Shown here: positions 1 to 10,474 of the stretch, one piece after another
Layout: each line of letters begins with the position of its first letter
Position numbering within the stretch: the stretch's first letter is position 1
Notes under the pieces: generated by a model
Told to the model about the DNA's origin: nothing
Database searches by the model: none
Seen by the model: only the letters and a program-made list of their open reading frames with translations
From: Trogon surrucura
Taxonomy: Eukaryota > Chordata > Aves > Trogoniformes > Trogonidae
Direction of reading: 5' to 3'
Length of the DNA stretch: 64,000 bases
Assembly: GCA_020746105.1 (NCBI GenBank)
Contig: CM036618.1
Coordinates: forward strand, 5,960,501-6,024,500
Position numbers and translations under genes: made by a program

Positions 1-805
1 TCGGGATTATTTATATATGTACCCACAAGAAAATTTTATCTCTAGAACTATGACTGCAAGGAATGAAGGGAATTCAGTAGGTGGGTTTGGTTATTTTTTT
101 CCAGATAAATAAAATATCCCTTCCAGCTTTTTGGTTGATCTCTTCTGTATGCAGAGAACTTTCGAATTTTTTGGCAGGCATTGTAAGCCTAGAAGTCTTC
201 AGGCAAAATCACCAAAGTTCAGCGGAGCTGCGATTGAAGCCAGCAGCACTTTGATGTTAATGTTAATCTGACTTAACTCTCTTAGAAACATGTAAGTACA
301 TAAACCAGAATTTCCAAAGTCAGTAGTTTGCATACTAAGATAGAAAGCCTGTATCTGGCTTTGTATCGATATAGGCTTTGTACCCATACAGGAGCAGCTG
401 TGCACCTCTGTGTACATCACTCCCCTTCCCCAATACTTCACTATTTCTCAAATTAAATTAATCACAGTTCTCCTTCTTCTTTACTTCGTTCTGTATTTTT
501 GCCCAGTATTGTTCAGGCTATCCCTGTCTATTTAGCAGTTGGACTTTTTTCAGGTAAACTGATCCTTAAATTCTCACTATTTTCATCTCCCCTCCAAAAG
601 GAATTTGATTTATCCAAATGGAAAGTCCTTCGTGGCATCCATACAGGGCACATGGGGTGTGAGGAACTTTTAGAGGTTAGTACCCGGCATTATGGCCCTG
701 TCCCACTTTGCTTTGCATCCCATCATAACATGACACTTCAGCCTCCCTGGGGTAATGCTTGAGTCTGCCTTACGTGAAAGAGACTGTAGCACACTTCTAA
801 CATGC
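1..805. other. Intergenic DNA, nothing recognised
   Basis: AT-rich sequence without a convincing exon, RNA gene or repeat. The open frames here are short, overlap on both strands, have no family resemblance and lack paired splice sites. Confidence 0.5.
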
Positions 806-884
806 TGAACACCATCGTGCTGGGGTTGAACTAGATGATCTTCGAGGTCACTTCCAACCCAAACCGTTCTATGATTCTCTGATA
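806..884 (+). mobile_element. CR1 LINE 3'-end fragment
   Basis: Short plus-oriented piece with the CR1 3' signature: a GGTTGAACTAGATGATCTT block followed by CACTTCCAACCC and TTCTATGATTCT. No coding capacity remains. Confidence 0.7.
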
Positions 885-1134
885 CTTTATTCAGAATGAG
901 ATTTTCTGCAGTTGGCTGGAAACTGCAAATCCAGTTAATGGTATCCAATTCATTGTATGCCCGTTTCTGAGGTTGCGACTGATGAGATCTTTACTTAAGT
1001 TTAGTGGGGCAGATGCCCATAGTCTCACACTGCTCAGAAACAAGGAGGTTAAGTGACTTGCTGTTTTCTTCTCTCTGTCTTTCCAATTAAGGTTTAAAAT
1101 ACTAAATTTTAAAGTATCACAGCTCTTTACTGTG

Positions 1135-1323
1135 AGGATAACAGAGCACTGGCACAGGCTGCTCAGTGAGGTGGTGGAGTTTGTCTCCAGAGACTTTCAA
1201 AACCCACCTGGACGTGTTCCTGTGTGACCTACTCTGGGTGATCCTGCTCTGGCAGGGGGGTTGGACTAGGTGATCTTCAGAGGTCCCTTCCAACCTCTAA
1301 TATTCACATTCTGTGATTTCATG
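1135..1323 (+). mobile_element. CR1 LINE 3'-end fragment
   Basis: Plus-oriented CR1 tail. It retains the end of ORF2 (the GCACAGGCTGC and CTCCAGAGACTTTCAAAACC blocks seen in other copies here) and the 3' UTR with GGTCCCTTCCAACCTC. The terminal octamer-like repeat is decayed (ATTCTGTGATTTCATGAT). Confidence 0.8.
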
Positions 1324-1694
1324 ATCCCAAACCATTGCCTTGAAAACTCCTTCGGGGTTTATCCTCAACTATTTACAAGTATCTGATTCCCTCCAAGGAA
1401 GATCGGTAAGGTTCAAACTAGGATATACAGAAAGTGACAACAATTAAAATATTCCATTATGTCTTTTCACAAGCGTGTGAGCTGGCACAGGCAGGATGCA
1501 GGAACAACCGCAAAACCACAAATTAAATGCAAAGAGCAAATTTATTTTCATTCCCTCGCCAGCCAGGGGATCCCAAAGCAGTCCCTGGGCAGAAGCATGA
1601 AAGCAGGGACACAGGCGCCATGGAGTTCAGTCCATGCTAGAGGATCACCAAACCCGCTGGCTTTGCCTCTTTGTCAGATTTGCACAGATGTAAG
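1324..1694. other. Left flank of the endogenous retrovirus; possible older LTR scrap
   Basis: No gene. On the minus strand, a GAAAATAAATTTGC polyadenylation-like signal near 1540 followed by T-rich sequence could be the R region of an older LTR into which the next element inserted. I could not define ends or a partner copy. Confidence 0.25.
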
Positions 1695-2198
1695 TGTGGC
1701 AGGTACTTTTCCCCCTAGCCGTGAGTCAGCAGTTGCCAGGCAGATTTCGGAGATCTGGAAACCTGGGCTGGCTGGGAGCTGGCCCATCACCCTGGGAACA
1801 CGCCCAGGAAGTTGGCTGGCAGGCAATGAGGGGCCGGTGTGGCTTGATTGACCACAGCTCATACTCGACGAGGCTTTAAAACGGGGTTTTTGGGAATTAC
1901 TTCGTAGCAGCAAGTGGCCCTGTAGGTCGGGGTCTCCAGTCCCCCCCGCCTTGGCCTGGGACGCCTTTCCACGGACTATCCTCATCTTGTATAAGGTAGG
2001 CGTCTATGATCTACATCACTATTCTCTTGTTTGGGGGTTGGGTGTAGTGAATTAACGTGTTTTTTTCCTCAACCAATATTCGAACCTTAAAATTTGGAGG
2101 AGCTTTCACTTATTAAATAAATCCAGTTTAATTACGCGCGTGGATTTATTTTTTTTCGGAATAATGGGGGCGCTCCTCACCACGTTCATCACGTTAAT
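1695..2198 (+). repeat. 5' LTR of the endogenous retrovirus
   Basis: Shares long blocks with 4421-4941. It holds a TATA-like CTTTAAAACGGGG (about 1873), a polyadenylation-type ATTAAATAAATCC (about 2113) and ends in CCACGTTCATCACGTTAAT just before a TGGCGC primer-site-like sequence. In the first ~190 bases I count about 9 mismatches to the 3' copy; the middle part (about 1887-1975) is much more diverged with indels. The right end lacks the usual CA. Confidence 0.75.
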
Positions 2199-3342
2199 TG
2201 GCGCAGCGAGCAGGGTCGTTTCGATGGAGAAAAAATTAAATCACGGCTGCCCCCCGACAAACCCGGGTGTAGGAAGGGTCGGGGAAAACGCCCGGAGCCA
2301 GCCGCGTGGTTGTGAGCAGGCAGAGCTGCAGAGACAGGCTTTTCGTGCCGAGTTAGAAAACCGGAGTTTAAGGTTGGAACTGAAACAAGAAAGGGAGCGG
2401 ACCCGGCTGTTGGAAGAGAAAATGAAACTAATGCTGGCACAAGCGGAGGGAAACGGGCGGTCCCGCCTTAAGACGGAGACCTGCGGTCCGCGGGGTGGGC
2501 ATCCGCGGACCGTGCTCAGTGCCACAGCCTGGTCGGGACCTCAGCTTGGCGAGCTGCAGGCGAAATTCTCCCGTAAACCAGGTGAAACCGAAACTGAGTA
2601 TTTATGGCGTGTGTCTTTAACAGGCGGGGATCGCGTACCGCTAAGTGATGAGGAAGCCGCTGGGTTTTGGGGTCCCGGAGTTTCTCTGGCCGGCGGACCG
2701 GCGGGCGACCACTCGATGACGTGTCGTGTGGCCTTCTGGGCTGGGGGTATCGACCCCGGAGAGAGAGGGGAGCCCGTTGTTATTAAAGTGAAGGGGCTGC
2801 CCGGATTGAGTGAGGGTATTCACAAGGCTGCGTGTATTCAAGCGATGTACGCGCGCGGCCGGCAGGGCGTCCCCGTGGCGGCGCCGGTGGAGCCGGGGCA
2901 CCTGAAGCCTTTGATCAAGGGGCTGCCGGGTGCTCTAAAAATCTACGTGAGCACGGTTAAAGAGAGGATTCAAAGGGTAATAGACGGGAACGCACAGAAC
3001 CGTCACGCCCCGGGGCATGTGCTCAGCTGGGCGGAACTGTTACACGAACTGGTCACTTTTGGCCGTGAGATGGGCTGGACGGACGGAAAGAGGCGAGTCC
3101 GTCCAGCTCGGGCGAGTCCGTGGGAACGGGTGAGCTCCGGGCCGGCCCGGGGCGCTGATAGAGCCCGGGTCTGGCGAAAAGCTCTGGCCACGGGTGTGCC
3201 GAGAGCGCTGTTATGTAGGCAGTCCACGGAGCACATCGGGAAGCTGGTGGGATTGCTGACAGAAGTTCCTAAAGCATCGGCTCCTCCCAGCGAGGGGGCA
3301 GTTCACCCATTCGTGCCCCCGCAGCTGGGGCAGCCGCATTGA
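2140..3342 (+). CDS. Endogenous retroviral Gag-like protein, intact 400-codon frame
   Basis: An uninterrupted frame of 400 codons, strikingly GC-rich against its AT-rich surroundings. Residues about 4-27 are hydrophobic and could be a signal anchor. If the second Met (2164, residue 9) is used, the protein starts Met-Gly, compatible with Gag N-myristoylation. Residues about 59-103 are a charged heptad-like stretch (LELKQERERTRLLEEKMKL) predicted to form a coiled coil. Residues about 145-320 resemble retroviral capsid (GETETEYLWRVSLTGGD, then a WAGGIDPGERGEP block). No zinc-knuckle nucleocapsid motif is present. The start lies inside the LTR-homologous segment, which is unusual. It may be an old Gag kept open by chance or a co-opted coiled-coil protein; chicken ENS-1/ERNI, a retroviral coiled-coil protein, is a precedent in birds, but homology was not tested. 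Confidence 0.6.
   Translation: MDLFFFGIMGALLTTFITLIGAASRVVSMEKKLNHGCPPTNPGVGRVGENARSQPRGCEQAELQRQAFRAELENRSLRLELKQERERTRLLEEKMKLMLAQAEGNGRSRLKTETCGPRGGHPRTVLSATAWSGPQLGELQAKFSRKPGETETEYLWRVSLTGGDRVPLSDEEAAGFWGPGVSLAGGPAGDHSMTCRVAFWAGGIDPGERGEPVVIKVKGLPGLSEGIHKAACIQAMYARGRQGVPVAAPVEPGHLKPLIKGLPGALKIYVSTVKERIQRVIDGNAQNRHAPGHVLSWAELLHELVTFGREMGWTDGKRRVRPARASPWERVSSGPARGADRARVWRKALATGVPRALLCRQSTEHIGKLVGLLTEVPKASAPPSEGAVHPFVPPQLGQPH
2199..2217 (+). promoter_or_regulatory. Candidate retroviral primer-binding site
   Basis: TGGCGCAGCGAGCAGGGTC directly follows the LTR-homologous segment. It resembles a tRNA-Lys type primer site with one inserted base and several mismatches. It lies inside the Gag-like reading frame, whereas a primer site normally precedes gag. 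Confidence 0.4.
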
Positions 3343-3368
3343 AATGAAATACTCCTGAGACTTTTCAA

Positions 3369-3852
3369 AGTGACAGTGGGTCACATTTCAGTGGTTCAAG
3401 ATTGGGCCCGAGGGGAAGGCATTAAATGGGTGTTCTATACACCATATCACCCCCAGGCCAATGGGATCGTGGAACGTACTAATGGACTGATTAAACAGCG
3501 TGCTGCTGTCTCACTTCCTAACTGGGACACACGGTTGGCCCAAGCAGTTCCCATTGTTAATAGCCACTGGAGAAGCTTTGGAAATCCAAAGATTCAGGCA
3601 TTCTGTCTATCAGAACCACTCATGGGTGGTAACTCTGAACTAAGAATGCGCAATAACCTTGAACAGGACAGTAAATCAAGCCGGGTACCATCACAGATAT
3701 CTGTGGGACAACCAGTCATGGTGACGTTGCCCTCGACAGGCATTGTGCCCATGACCCTGGTGAAACCTAGAGGTTTATTTGCTTGGGAGGCCCTAGATAG
3801 AAATGGAAAACTCCACCATATTAGTGTCCGTTGGATAATCCTGGACTTCTAA
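3369..3852 (+). pseudogene. Retroviral integrase remnant (C-terminal part, frameshifted)
   Basis: The fragment begins with an SDSGSHF motif (3369-3389), the region of the second catalytic Asp of a DDE integrase. A frameshift follows, and the rest continues in the frame of 3370-3852. That part has YTPYHPQANGIVERTNGLIK with the third catalytic residue (Glu of GIVERTNG), then the C-terminal region ending at a stop at 3850-3852. The first catalytic Asp and the zinc-binding N-terminus are missing, and the frame has no ATG. It is a dead pol relic left by a large internal deletion between the Gag-like frame and this point. Confidence 0.75.
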
Positions 3853-4420
3853 CCCGAAAGCCCAGCCCCAAGAGGCTGAGGTCTGCTTTTGTGTTCTCTT
3901 TTAGGACAATGAAGACAGACCCCTCTGACCACCAAGTGAAGACAACAGATGTGAAATGCTGGGCTGGTCAGCAGATGGATGTGGTGTCCGTGTCCTGAAT
4001 GCCTATGTGGACTCGATTGACTAACATGGATGGAAGAACTCGATGGCAATTGTTGCCACAGTGGAAACTGCTTGGCAGAAGGGATTTCAATATGTTTGGG
4101 TTTTCTGGGCCAGGTTAACCAAGAGAAAAAGTTGTATTAAGTTAATATGGAAGGTGGTTTATTGTTATACCTCAGTGTTTGAGAAATGTATCATTGCATA
4201 TTGCTAACTTTGTTAAGTGTTGACATATGTTTGGTGCTACTTTTTACAGCATTTTTGAGATGTCTTATGTTCTATTGTAAACCAATCCTGAACTGGGGAA
4301 TGATGATCTGGAGCGAGTAATCCTCACCAAGACTGCACCCCCTTTTAACCTTGGAGGCAAGAGGTGCCTGTACCACCACTTCAAGGAGAGTCGAGGTATG
4401 ACTGTGGTCACGGGGTGGAT
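3853..4420. other. ERV internal 3' region without coding capacity
   Basis: Between the integrase remnant and the 3' LTR there is no envelope-like frame (no signal peptide, furin site or fusion/heptad region seen). No clear polypurine tract precedes 4421; the closest is a weak CACGGGGTGGAT. Confidence 0.5.
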
Positions 4421-4941
4421 TGTGGCAGGTACTTTTCCCCCTAGCCACGAGTCAGCAGTTGCCAGGCAGATTTCAGAGATCTGGAAACCTGGGCTTGCTG
4501 GGAGCTGGCCCATCACCCTGGGAACACACCCAGGAAGTTGGCTGGCAGGCAATGAGAGGCCGAGATGGCTTGATTGACCACAGCTCATACTCGACGAGGC
4601 TTTAAAACGGGGTTGCCGGCGGCCAGTTTTCGGAATGGCCTCATGGAAGCAGCTGGCTCTGCAGTCGGGGCTTAATCTCCCCCTTGGTCTGTGATGCCTT
4701 TCCAAGGACTATCCCCGGGGTTGAGACTCTTCATCCTTTGTAAGGTGAGTGTATATGATCTAGATCACTGTTCTCTTGTTTGGGGGTTGGATGTAGTGAA
4801 TTAACGTTTTTTCTCAACTGATATTCGAACCTTAAAATTTGGAGGAGCTTTCATTTATTAAATAAATCCAGTTTAATTACGCGCGTGGATTTATTTTTCG
4901 GAATAATGGGGGCACTCCTCACCACGTTCATCACATTAATT
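4421..4941 (+). repeat. 3' LTR of the endogenous retrovirus
   Basis: Direct repeat of 1695-2198, including the TATA-like CTTTAAAACGGGG (about 4599), the ATTAAATAAATCC polyadenylation-type signal (about 4857) and the ATG region that opens the Gag-like frame in the 5' copy. Similarity stops after ATCACATTAATT at 4941. Confidence 0.75.
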
Positions 4942-5871
4942 TCTCACCATGCTTTGATCTTCCCCACAGCAGGACGGGAATCTCAAGCGTGATCAGTTGG
5001 GTGCCTCTACGCCCACCACAGGCCAGTTTTATCAAAACACGGATGCTCCAGTCATCCAACACACAAGGCCAAATGACAATTAGTATGATATATGTGGTTT
5101 TTTACACCCCATCTGCAAGTCACTTGAGTGTGTTTACAATCCTTGCAGATTTTCCATTGTTTTCCCACACAAGCCTTCTTGGTTGCCGGCTGAAAAAATA
5201 GGGAGCCAAGTGTTGGTGACCTCTAAAGTTTGTAATCATTTCATTTCTTTCTCTGTCTATGGTTTCTTTGCTGTTTGATAATAAATGTCACCTACCTTTG
5301 CTTGTACGTTTTTTTTAACACTAGTGATCTTTAAAATCTGCATCTTGTTCCCTTGAATTCAATTTAAAAAATCCCACCAACTTGAATCACCTCAGGCTTG
5401 GAGGAGGCCCTTTAAAGCTCCAAACTAGGCCTAGTTAACATACATCAGTGTCTCTTGTCATATCAAGGTTGGAAAACCAAATGATGAGTCTAGGAAGAAA
5501 ATTATTTTCCCAGCAGGCCCGCGGGGTTTGTATTAGGCCCTTTACAGAAAGAAATAATCAAAGGAACAGATTTGAAGTGAGTCATCAGGTCACTGCCAAA
5601 GCAGGGATTCCTTATGGGATGGAAAGCTAAAGATGGAACACGCTTGTCCTGTGTGTTCTCTGATGGTGGAGCAGCACAGCAGTGCATGTAGTGCTTACGG
5701 CTTGGTGTCAAGCTCTAGGCCCTCAGTGGTGATGGTGAGTTGGTACAAACTAAACTCTCAGGTGCTGCAGACACTTTTCTCGTCAACATGGTCATTTTAA
5801 AATTCCACTGCTGTTGCGGGCTAGGGAGGATTTGGGTTAGTACAAAATCAAATAGCTACTTTTTTTGCCAG
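4942..5871. other. Intergenic DNA, nothing recognised
   Basis: No exon-like frame, RNA gene or clear repeat. Short open frames at 4989-5201 and 5448-5630 have no recognisable domains. Confidence 0.5.
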
Positions 5872-6378
5872 CAGATCAAGAGAGGTGATTCTGCCCCTCT
5901 GCTCTGGTGAGACCTCACATGGAGTCCTGCGTCCAGCTCTGGAGCCCCCAACACAAGATGGATGTGGATTTGTTGAAGCGAGTCCAGAGAAATCCACAAA
6001 AATGATCAGAGGGCTGGAGCCCCTCCTACGAGGAGAGGTTGAGAGAGTTGAGGTTGTTCGGCCTGGAGAAAAGAAGGCTCCAGGAAACCTCATAGCAGCC
6101 TTCCAGTACCTGAAGGGGCTACAGGAAGGGTGGGGAGGGGCTGTTCACAAGGATGTCTAAAGATGGGACAAGGGGCAATGGTTTTAAAGCAAAGTGGGGT
6201 AGATTTAGATTAGATATGAGGAAGAAATTAGAGGTAGTGGAGGCTTCATCCCTGGAGGCATTCAAGGTGGGGCTCTGAGGAACCTGCTCTAGTTCACGAT
6301 GTCCCTGCTCACTGCAAAGGGAGTTGGACTAGACGACCTTTATAGGTCCCTTCCAGCCCAACACATTCTATGATTCCA
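5872..6378 (+). mobile_element. CR1 LINE fragment (ORF2 C-terminus and 3' UTR)
   Basis: Plus-oriented, about 500 bp. It carries the C-terminal CR1 ORF2 blocks (GACCTCACATGGAGTCCTGC, then GGAGAAAAGAAGGCTCCAGG) with frameshifts, and ends with GGTCCCTTCCAGCCCAACACATTCTATGATTCC shortened at the tail. Confidence 0.85.
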
Positions 6379-7529
6379 CTCTGCAAATATACTGATGTTT
6401 TTGTTTCTATCTGAGTAGTTTTGGCATATTGCAGGACAAAGATGACTATAAGCTGCGGGGCTGGGCTCTCAGGCCTTTCCAAAAGGAGTGAGCAAGGTAG
6501 CAGCACATTCCTGCATGGCAAAGCAATTTCCCTTAGGAAGCTCCAAAGCAATAGTTCTTTGTCTATGTGCAAGATGCTTTCTGCTTTGCAAATGTACGAG
6601 GAATACCGATAGGACAAAGGGCTGCAGCTGTAGAGAACCTATTTTTTTGCATCACAATTGACTTCCTGCAGTGCATTTTCATGAAAGAAATTTTGATAAA
6701 GCAACAACGTGAGCTTAGCACCAAGTCCCAGAGCAGTGCCCAAACTGTGAAACAAACTTTCCACTTGATTTCCAGTTATACAGTAACCTCCTGAGCATGG
6801 TAGATGGGGCCTACGGAGGTCGAATTTCTGCAAGGGAAATTCATCCATTCCAAGTCTCTCACGGCCTTGTGGGCTGGTGTTTTTACACCTCTACTAAGCC
6901 ATTCATCAACGCTGAGCAGCGAGACTGTCTTTAATGTGTGCATAAGAGAAGAACCCAAGACCAAGTTGAAGTGATTTCCCTAAAGTCACACAGCAATGGG
7001 GTGGAACCCAATTCTCCGCAGCATTAGCCTCATGCTGGAACTGCTAGAATGATGACCTCCCTCAAATAATTAATTTTTTTGTTCTGAAATGAGTCAAGTT
7101 TAATTTTACAGATGGAAAACTGACCATTAATGGAAGTGATTTAGTTCTGTAAGTTCTTCCTGTGCTGGGATGGACAAACTGCCTAGAAGGGTTTTTCACA
7201 GTAAGGCACGGAATTGCAATTTATTTGAACGCAAACTGGAATGCTAGTTGTGTTAAATATTTAACCTTGTGTGTCATCATCCAAGTAGGGAGATCCATTT
7301 ATCCTCTATAGAAAGAAAGGAGCTGGAGGTGGCTCGCTCAGACGTGGGTATGCACGTTGTGAACTTGCACTGTTTAGTGAGGTAACTTAGTGTGTGAGTG
7401 CGTTAGATGCTCTTGGACTTTTTGCCTTAAGTATTTGCACCGGGATGACTGAGCTGCTGATTGCAAATAAAAAATCCCCAGAATGGCTCCTGAGGTAAGT
7501 GCTTCCATCCTGCTTCAGTGTCTTAGAAG
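6379..7529. other. Intergenic DNA, nothing recognised
   Basis: No supported gene or repeat. The open frames on both strands at 6309-6964 overlap each other and have low-information translations. Confidence 0.5.
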
Positions 7530-7612
7530 ATCACAGAATCACAGAATGTTAGAGGTTGGAAGGGACCTCAAAGATCATCTCACTTAGTTGACAACACAGT
7601 CCAAGACCAAGC
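7530..7612 (-). mobile_element. CR1 LINE 3'-end fragment
   Basis: Reverse-oriented CR1 tail recognised by ATCACAGAATCACAGAATG, then GGTTGGAAGGGACCTCAAAG and ATCATCT; the body is missing. Confidence 0.75.
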
Positions 7613-10126
7613 AGGAAATGCCATGAAATTAGTTATAATTTGTCCATAAATTAACTGCATTAAACTTAAGAAAAAACTACTCCCTTGACATTAATGCTGT
7701 CTTTGCTTTCCTAGTTCTTTGGTCAGGGCCTTTTTAAATCTTCACAACTATCGAAAATTCAGTCTCTCTGCTGGGGAAGTTTTGATCTGCTTCTCACTGA
7801 GTCTGAAAAATGAAAGAGAAATCTGAGCCATCTTTGGTACGTAAATACCCAGACTTTGATTTTTAAAAATGAAATACATAGGTAGTAAATCAGGCAATTA
7901 AAGCTTTGTAGTTACACACTAACAATGTACAAATCTTTTGAGCGTGGAGCAGCATATTTTTCATATTACATGTACTTTAAAAGCATTTACAAGTGGATCT
8001 GGACCTGTTACGCTCCTCAATTTTTCACGGAGGAATCTAAGGTTACGTTACATAATTAACGTGCGCCTCATTGTTCCGCTCACAAATCTGCAAATAGAGG
8101 ACGGGAACAGATATTCTGCTGTTTAAAATAAGCATCAAGCAACCGAGCAAGTGAAAACAAAAACTCTGAGGTGGAAGTTGATTATTAAAATACATTTTCA
8201 TTTTCCTATCAGGTTATTTTGTTAAAAGACCTTGAGTCCCCTTCTAGCGTGTTAACATTTTGTCCACCTACTGACACACTTCTCAGACCCCTCTTTTATT
8301 TTATGCTGTTGTCCCATTTGCATTTCCCTCTGCCACCTCCTCACCTCCCCCACAAACGTACTTGCGGAACGTTCTCCTGCCTCTTCCCATCTTCCCAAAT
8401 AATTTCCTTCAGCTTTCACCCCTCTCAGTTACTGGTGTCTTCTCCTGCTCCCCAAGTTTCTCTGTGCCCTGGGCTGTCAGAGGTGACTGTTTCCCACTTC
8501 ATATTTGGGAGAGCAGACTGAGTGCAGTCTCATTCAATATGAAGCATCTGTGAGTGACAAGCCAGGACAAAATAATGTCGTCCTGGAGGCCACAACTTTT
8601 TACAAATAAATCTAGTTTAGTGGAATATTTATGAGAGTTGGTGACACTGCCAGTGGCAGGAGTTAGGAGCAGGCAAGACCCTTAAATTTTCCTAACCCCT
8701 GACTTTGTAATTAATCAGTGTTCATCACAGCCCATGTCTCACTTTGTTCTTTCATAATCCACACTCCCCAGTAACAGGAATTCTCATACCCGGAGCAGTC
8801 TTTAAGCCTACCTTTTAATCCTGTTCTTGGTCTTACCTTTAGTTTATGAAATGAAACTTATTATTAGGGTTTGAGGGTTTTCAAGAACTCAGAGTCCATT
8901 CGCTTTTGCTTTAGATTGTTGTTTAAAATCTGTGCCAAATCTGCCTGTGATTTAACTCTTCTTGTCTTCACCAAAACTAATGCAGATATAGATGTGGTCG
9001 GCTGAGTAAGCAAGGGAAGCAAGAACTGCTGCAGGTACCAAGCCACCTTTGGCACAGCATTGTGAACCCTAAGAGATGTGTTTATCTCCTTGAAAATCAC
9101 AACCAGGAAGTCAGAGAGAGAGATTTAAACTGTTGGAGCTCGTCATTTCTACCTCAGAATCAGTTTGTTGCAGGATGAGGTTCCACTTGTACCTATGCTT
9201 CAAACTGAATCAGCAAACTCTGTCCTTGTCTCCGGTCGTGTCAGTGCTCCATCCAGGGGGGGAACTCAGTGTCTCAGGAGCTCCCAGCAAAGCGATGAAA
9301 GCTAGAAACGTGTCTGCAGGATTGCTTACCACTTGCAGTGTGCTCTACAGAGTTCCCTTCTGACAGCTTTAGTGGCAGAGGAGCTGTTATACCTCAGCAA
9401 GCAACAGCATAGGTGCACAATTCCTTTCGTTAAGAGACCCCTTTGCTTCTCATCGTGCTGTTTGTGAGCCGCAGAAGGCATCCTTCGCCGACTGCCACGC
9501 TCCCACCTCACCTCTTCAGGCTAAAGCCACTCGGCTCCTTTTCAAGCTTGTGTTTCGAGGAGTTGGAACTATACCTCTGATGGAGCAAGGAGCTGTAGAT
9601 CTCTGTAAGGCGTTTTGTTAGCAGTCACTTTATCATCTTTCCCTGGCAGTGAATATTTCTCGCTACCCATATGTGTTTCTGTCTGTATTGCTGGAAAGCT
9701 ACGCTCCCAGCTGGATTTATTTGGTAACACTTTGTGTCAACCTACGGTTTTCTCTGACGGTTGTTTTACTGAGAGAGCCCATGGATTTGCAGATTGATTG
9801 CATTAAAAAGTCAAAAGTATAAGGAAAAAAAAACCCAAACAAAATAATAAAACCTTTTAATTATAGCTGTTTCTCTGAAAATAAGTTTAGTTCCATGTTT
9901 TCATGTTTAGTACAGAAATCTATTTCCTCTAAAGCGGAAACTCTTAGAAAAAAAAAATAGCGGGGTTTTTTTGTTGTGTAGCTTAAAGACAATATTTGAG
10001 AGTTGCTTAAAAATATATACTTAAACCGCTGTATTTGACGTAAGATATGCGGTAACAACCCCTTGTGTTGCATTCCTACTCATTTGGGCCCAGTTTTGAC
10101 CGACGTGGCGAAACTGTCGCCGCATT
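7613..10126. other. Downstream flank of the opsin gene
   Basis: No coding exon recognised. The opsin 3' UTR (minus strand) must lie at the right end of this stretch, but I could not choose its polyadenylation site; a minus-strand AATAAA is available near 9716-9721. Poly(A)-rich tracts occur near 9822-9855. Confidence 0.4.
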
Positions 10127-10474
10127 TCAGCGCGTTGCCCCTCCCTGGTTCTCCGCCTTTGCAGCTGAAGAGAGACGGCCGTTGTCTCTCCCACTCCACA
10201 TCACCAACACGGGGTTTTCGGCAGAGCTGTCGGTGCCGAGGAAGTGAGCCCGCCAGCCACAGCCACACTGCAACTGTTTAATCTCACGCCGGAAGGTTTT
10301 GCTGAAGATGTAGTAAATGAAAGGGTTGTACGCCGTTGAAGATTTGGCGAACAAACAGGGCAGCAGCGTGACGATGGGCTGCAGGGAATCGCTGGAGTTA
10401 AAGATGGACCAGAAGCTGGCTGCTGCGTACGGTGTCCACGAGCTCAGGAACCCGACCGAGATGAGCACGGCCAT
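10127..10474 (-). CDS. Opsin coding exon 4 with stop
   Basis: 348 bp from a ccctttcag acceptor to a TGA at 10127-10129. Encodes helix 6 ([12 protein letters not shown]), helix 7 with Lys277, the Cys-rich start of the tail (QLQCGCGW, possible palmitoylation) and a hydrophilic C-terminus. Confidence 0.95.
   Translation of the reverse strand: MAVLISVGFLSSWTPYAAASFWSIFNSSDSLQPIVTLLPCLFAKSSTAYNPFIYYIFSKTFRREIKQLQCGCGWRAHFLGTDSSAENPVLVMWSGRDNGRLSSAAKAENQGGATR

Larger units (their letters stand above)
1695..4941 (+). mobile_element. Endogenous retrovirus, internally deleted (LTR - Gag-like ORF - integrase remnant - LTR)
   Basis: Two direct repeats starting TGTGGCAGGTACTTTTCCCC (1695 and 4421) bound an internal region with a long Gag-like frame (2140-3342) and a broken integrase fragment (about 3369-3852). 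Protease, reverse transcriptase, RNase H, most of integrase and any envelope gene are absent, so it cannot be autonomous. The class is unresolved: the capsid-like and integrase parts look closer to avian ERVL/ENS-type elements than to alpharetroviruses, but this is from memory of family character only. No target-site duplication was found. Confidence 0.8.

Noticed and set aside
2189-3236. Minus-strand frames opposite the Gag-like ORF
   Set aside because: They are shadows of a GC-rich coding strand with low-complexity Arg/Ser/Pro translations and no family character.
3370-3852. A functional integrase gene
   Set aside because: Lacks the first catalytic Asp and the N-terminal domain, has no ATG and is frameshifted after the DSGSHF motif.
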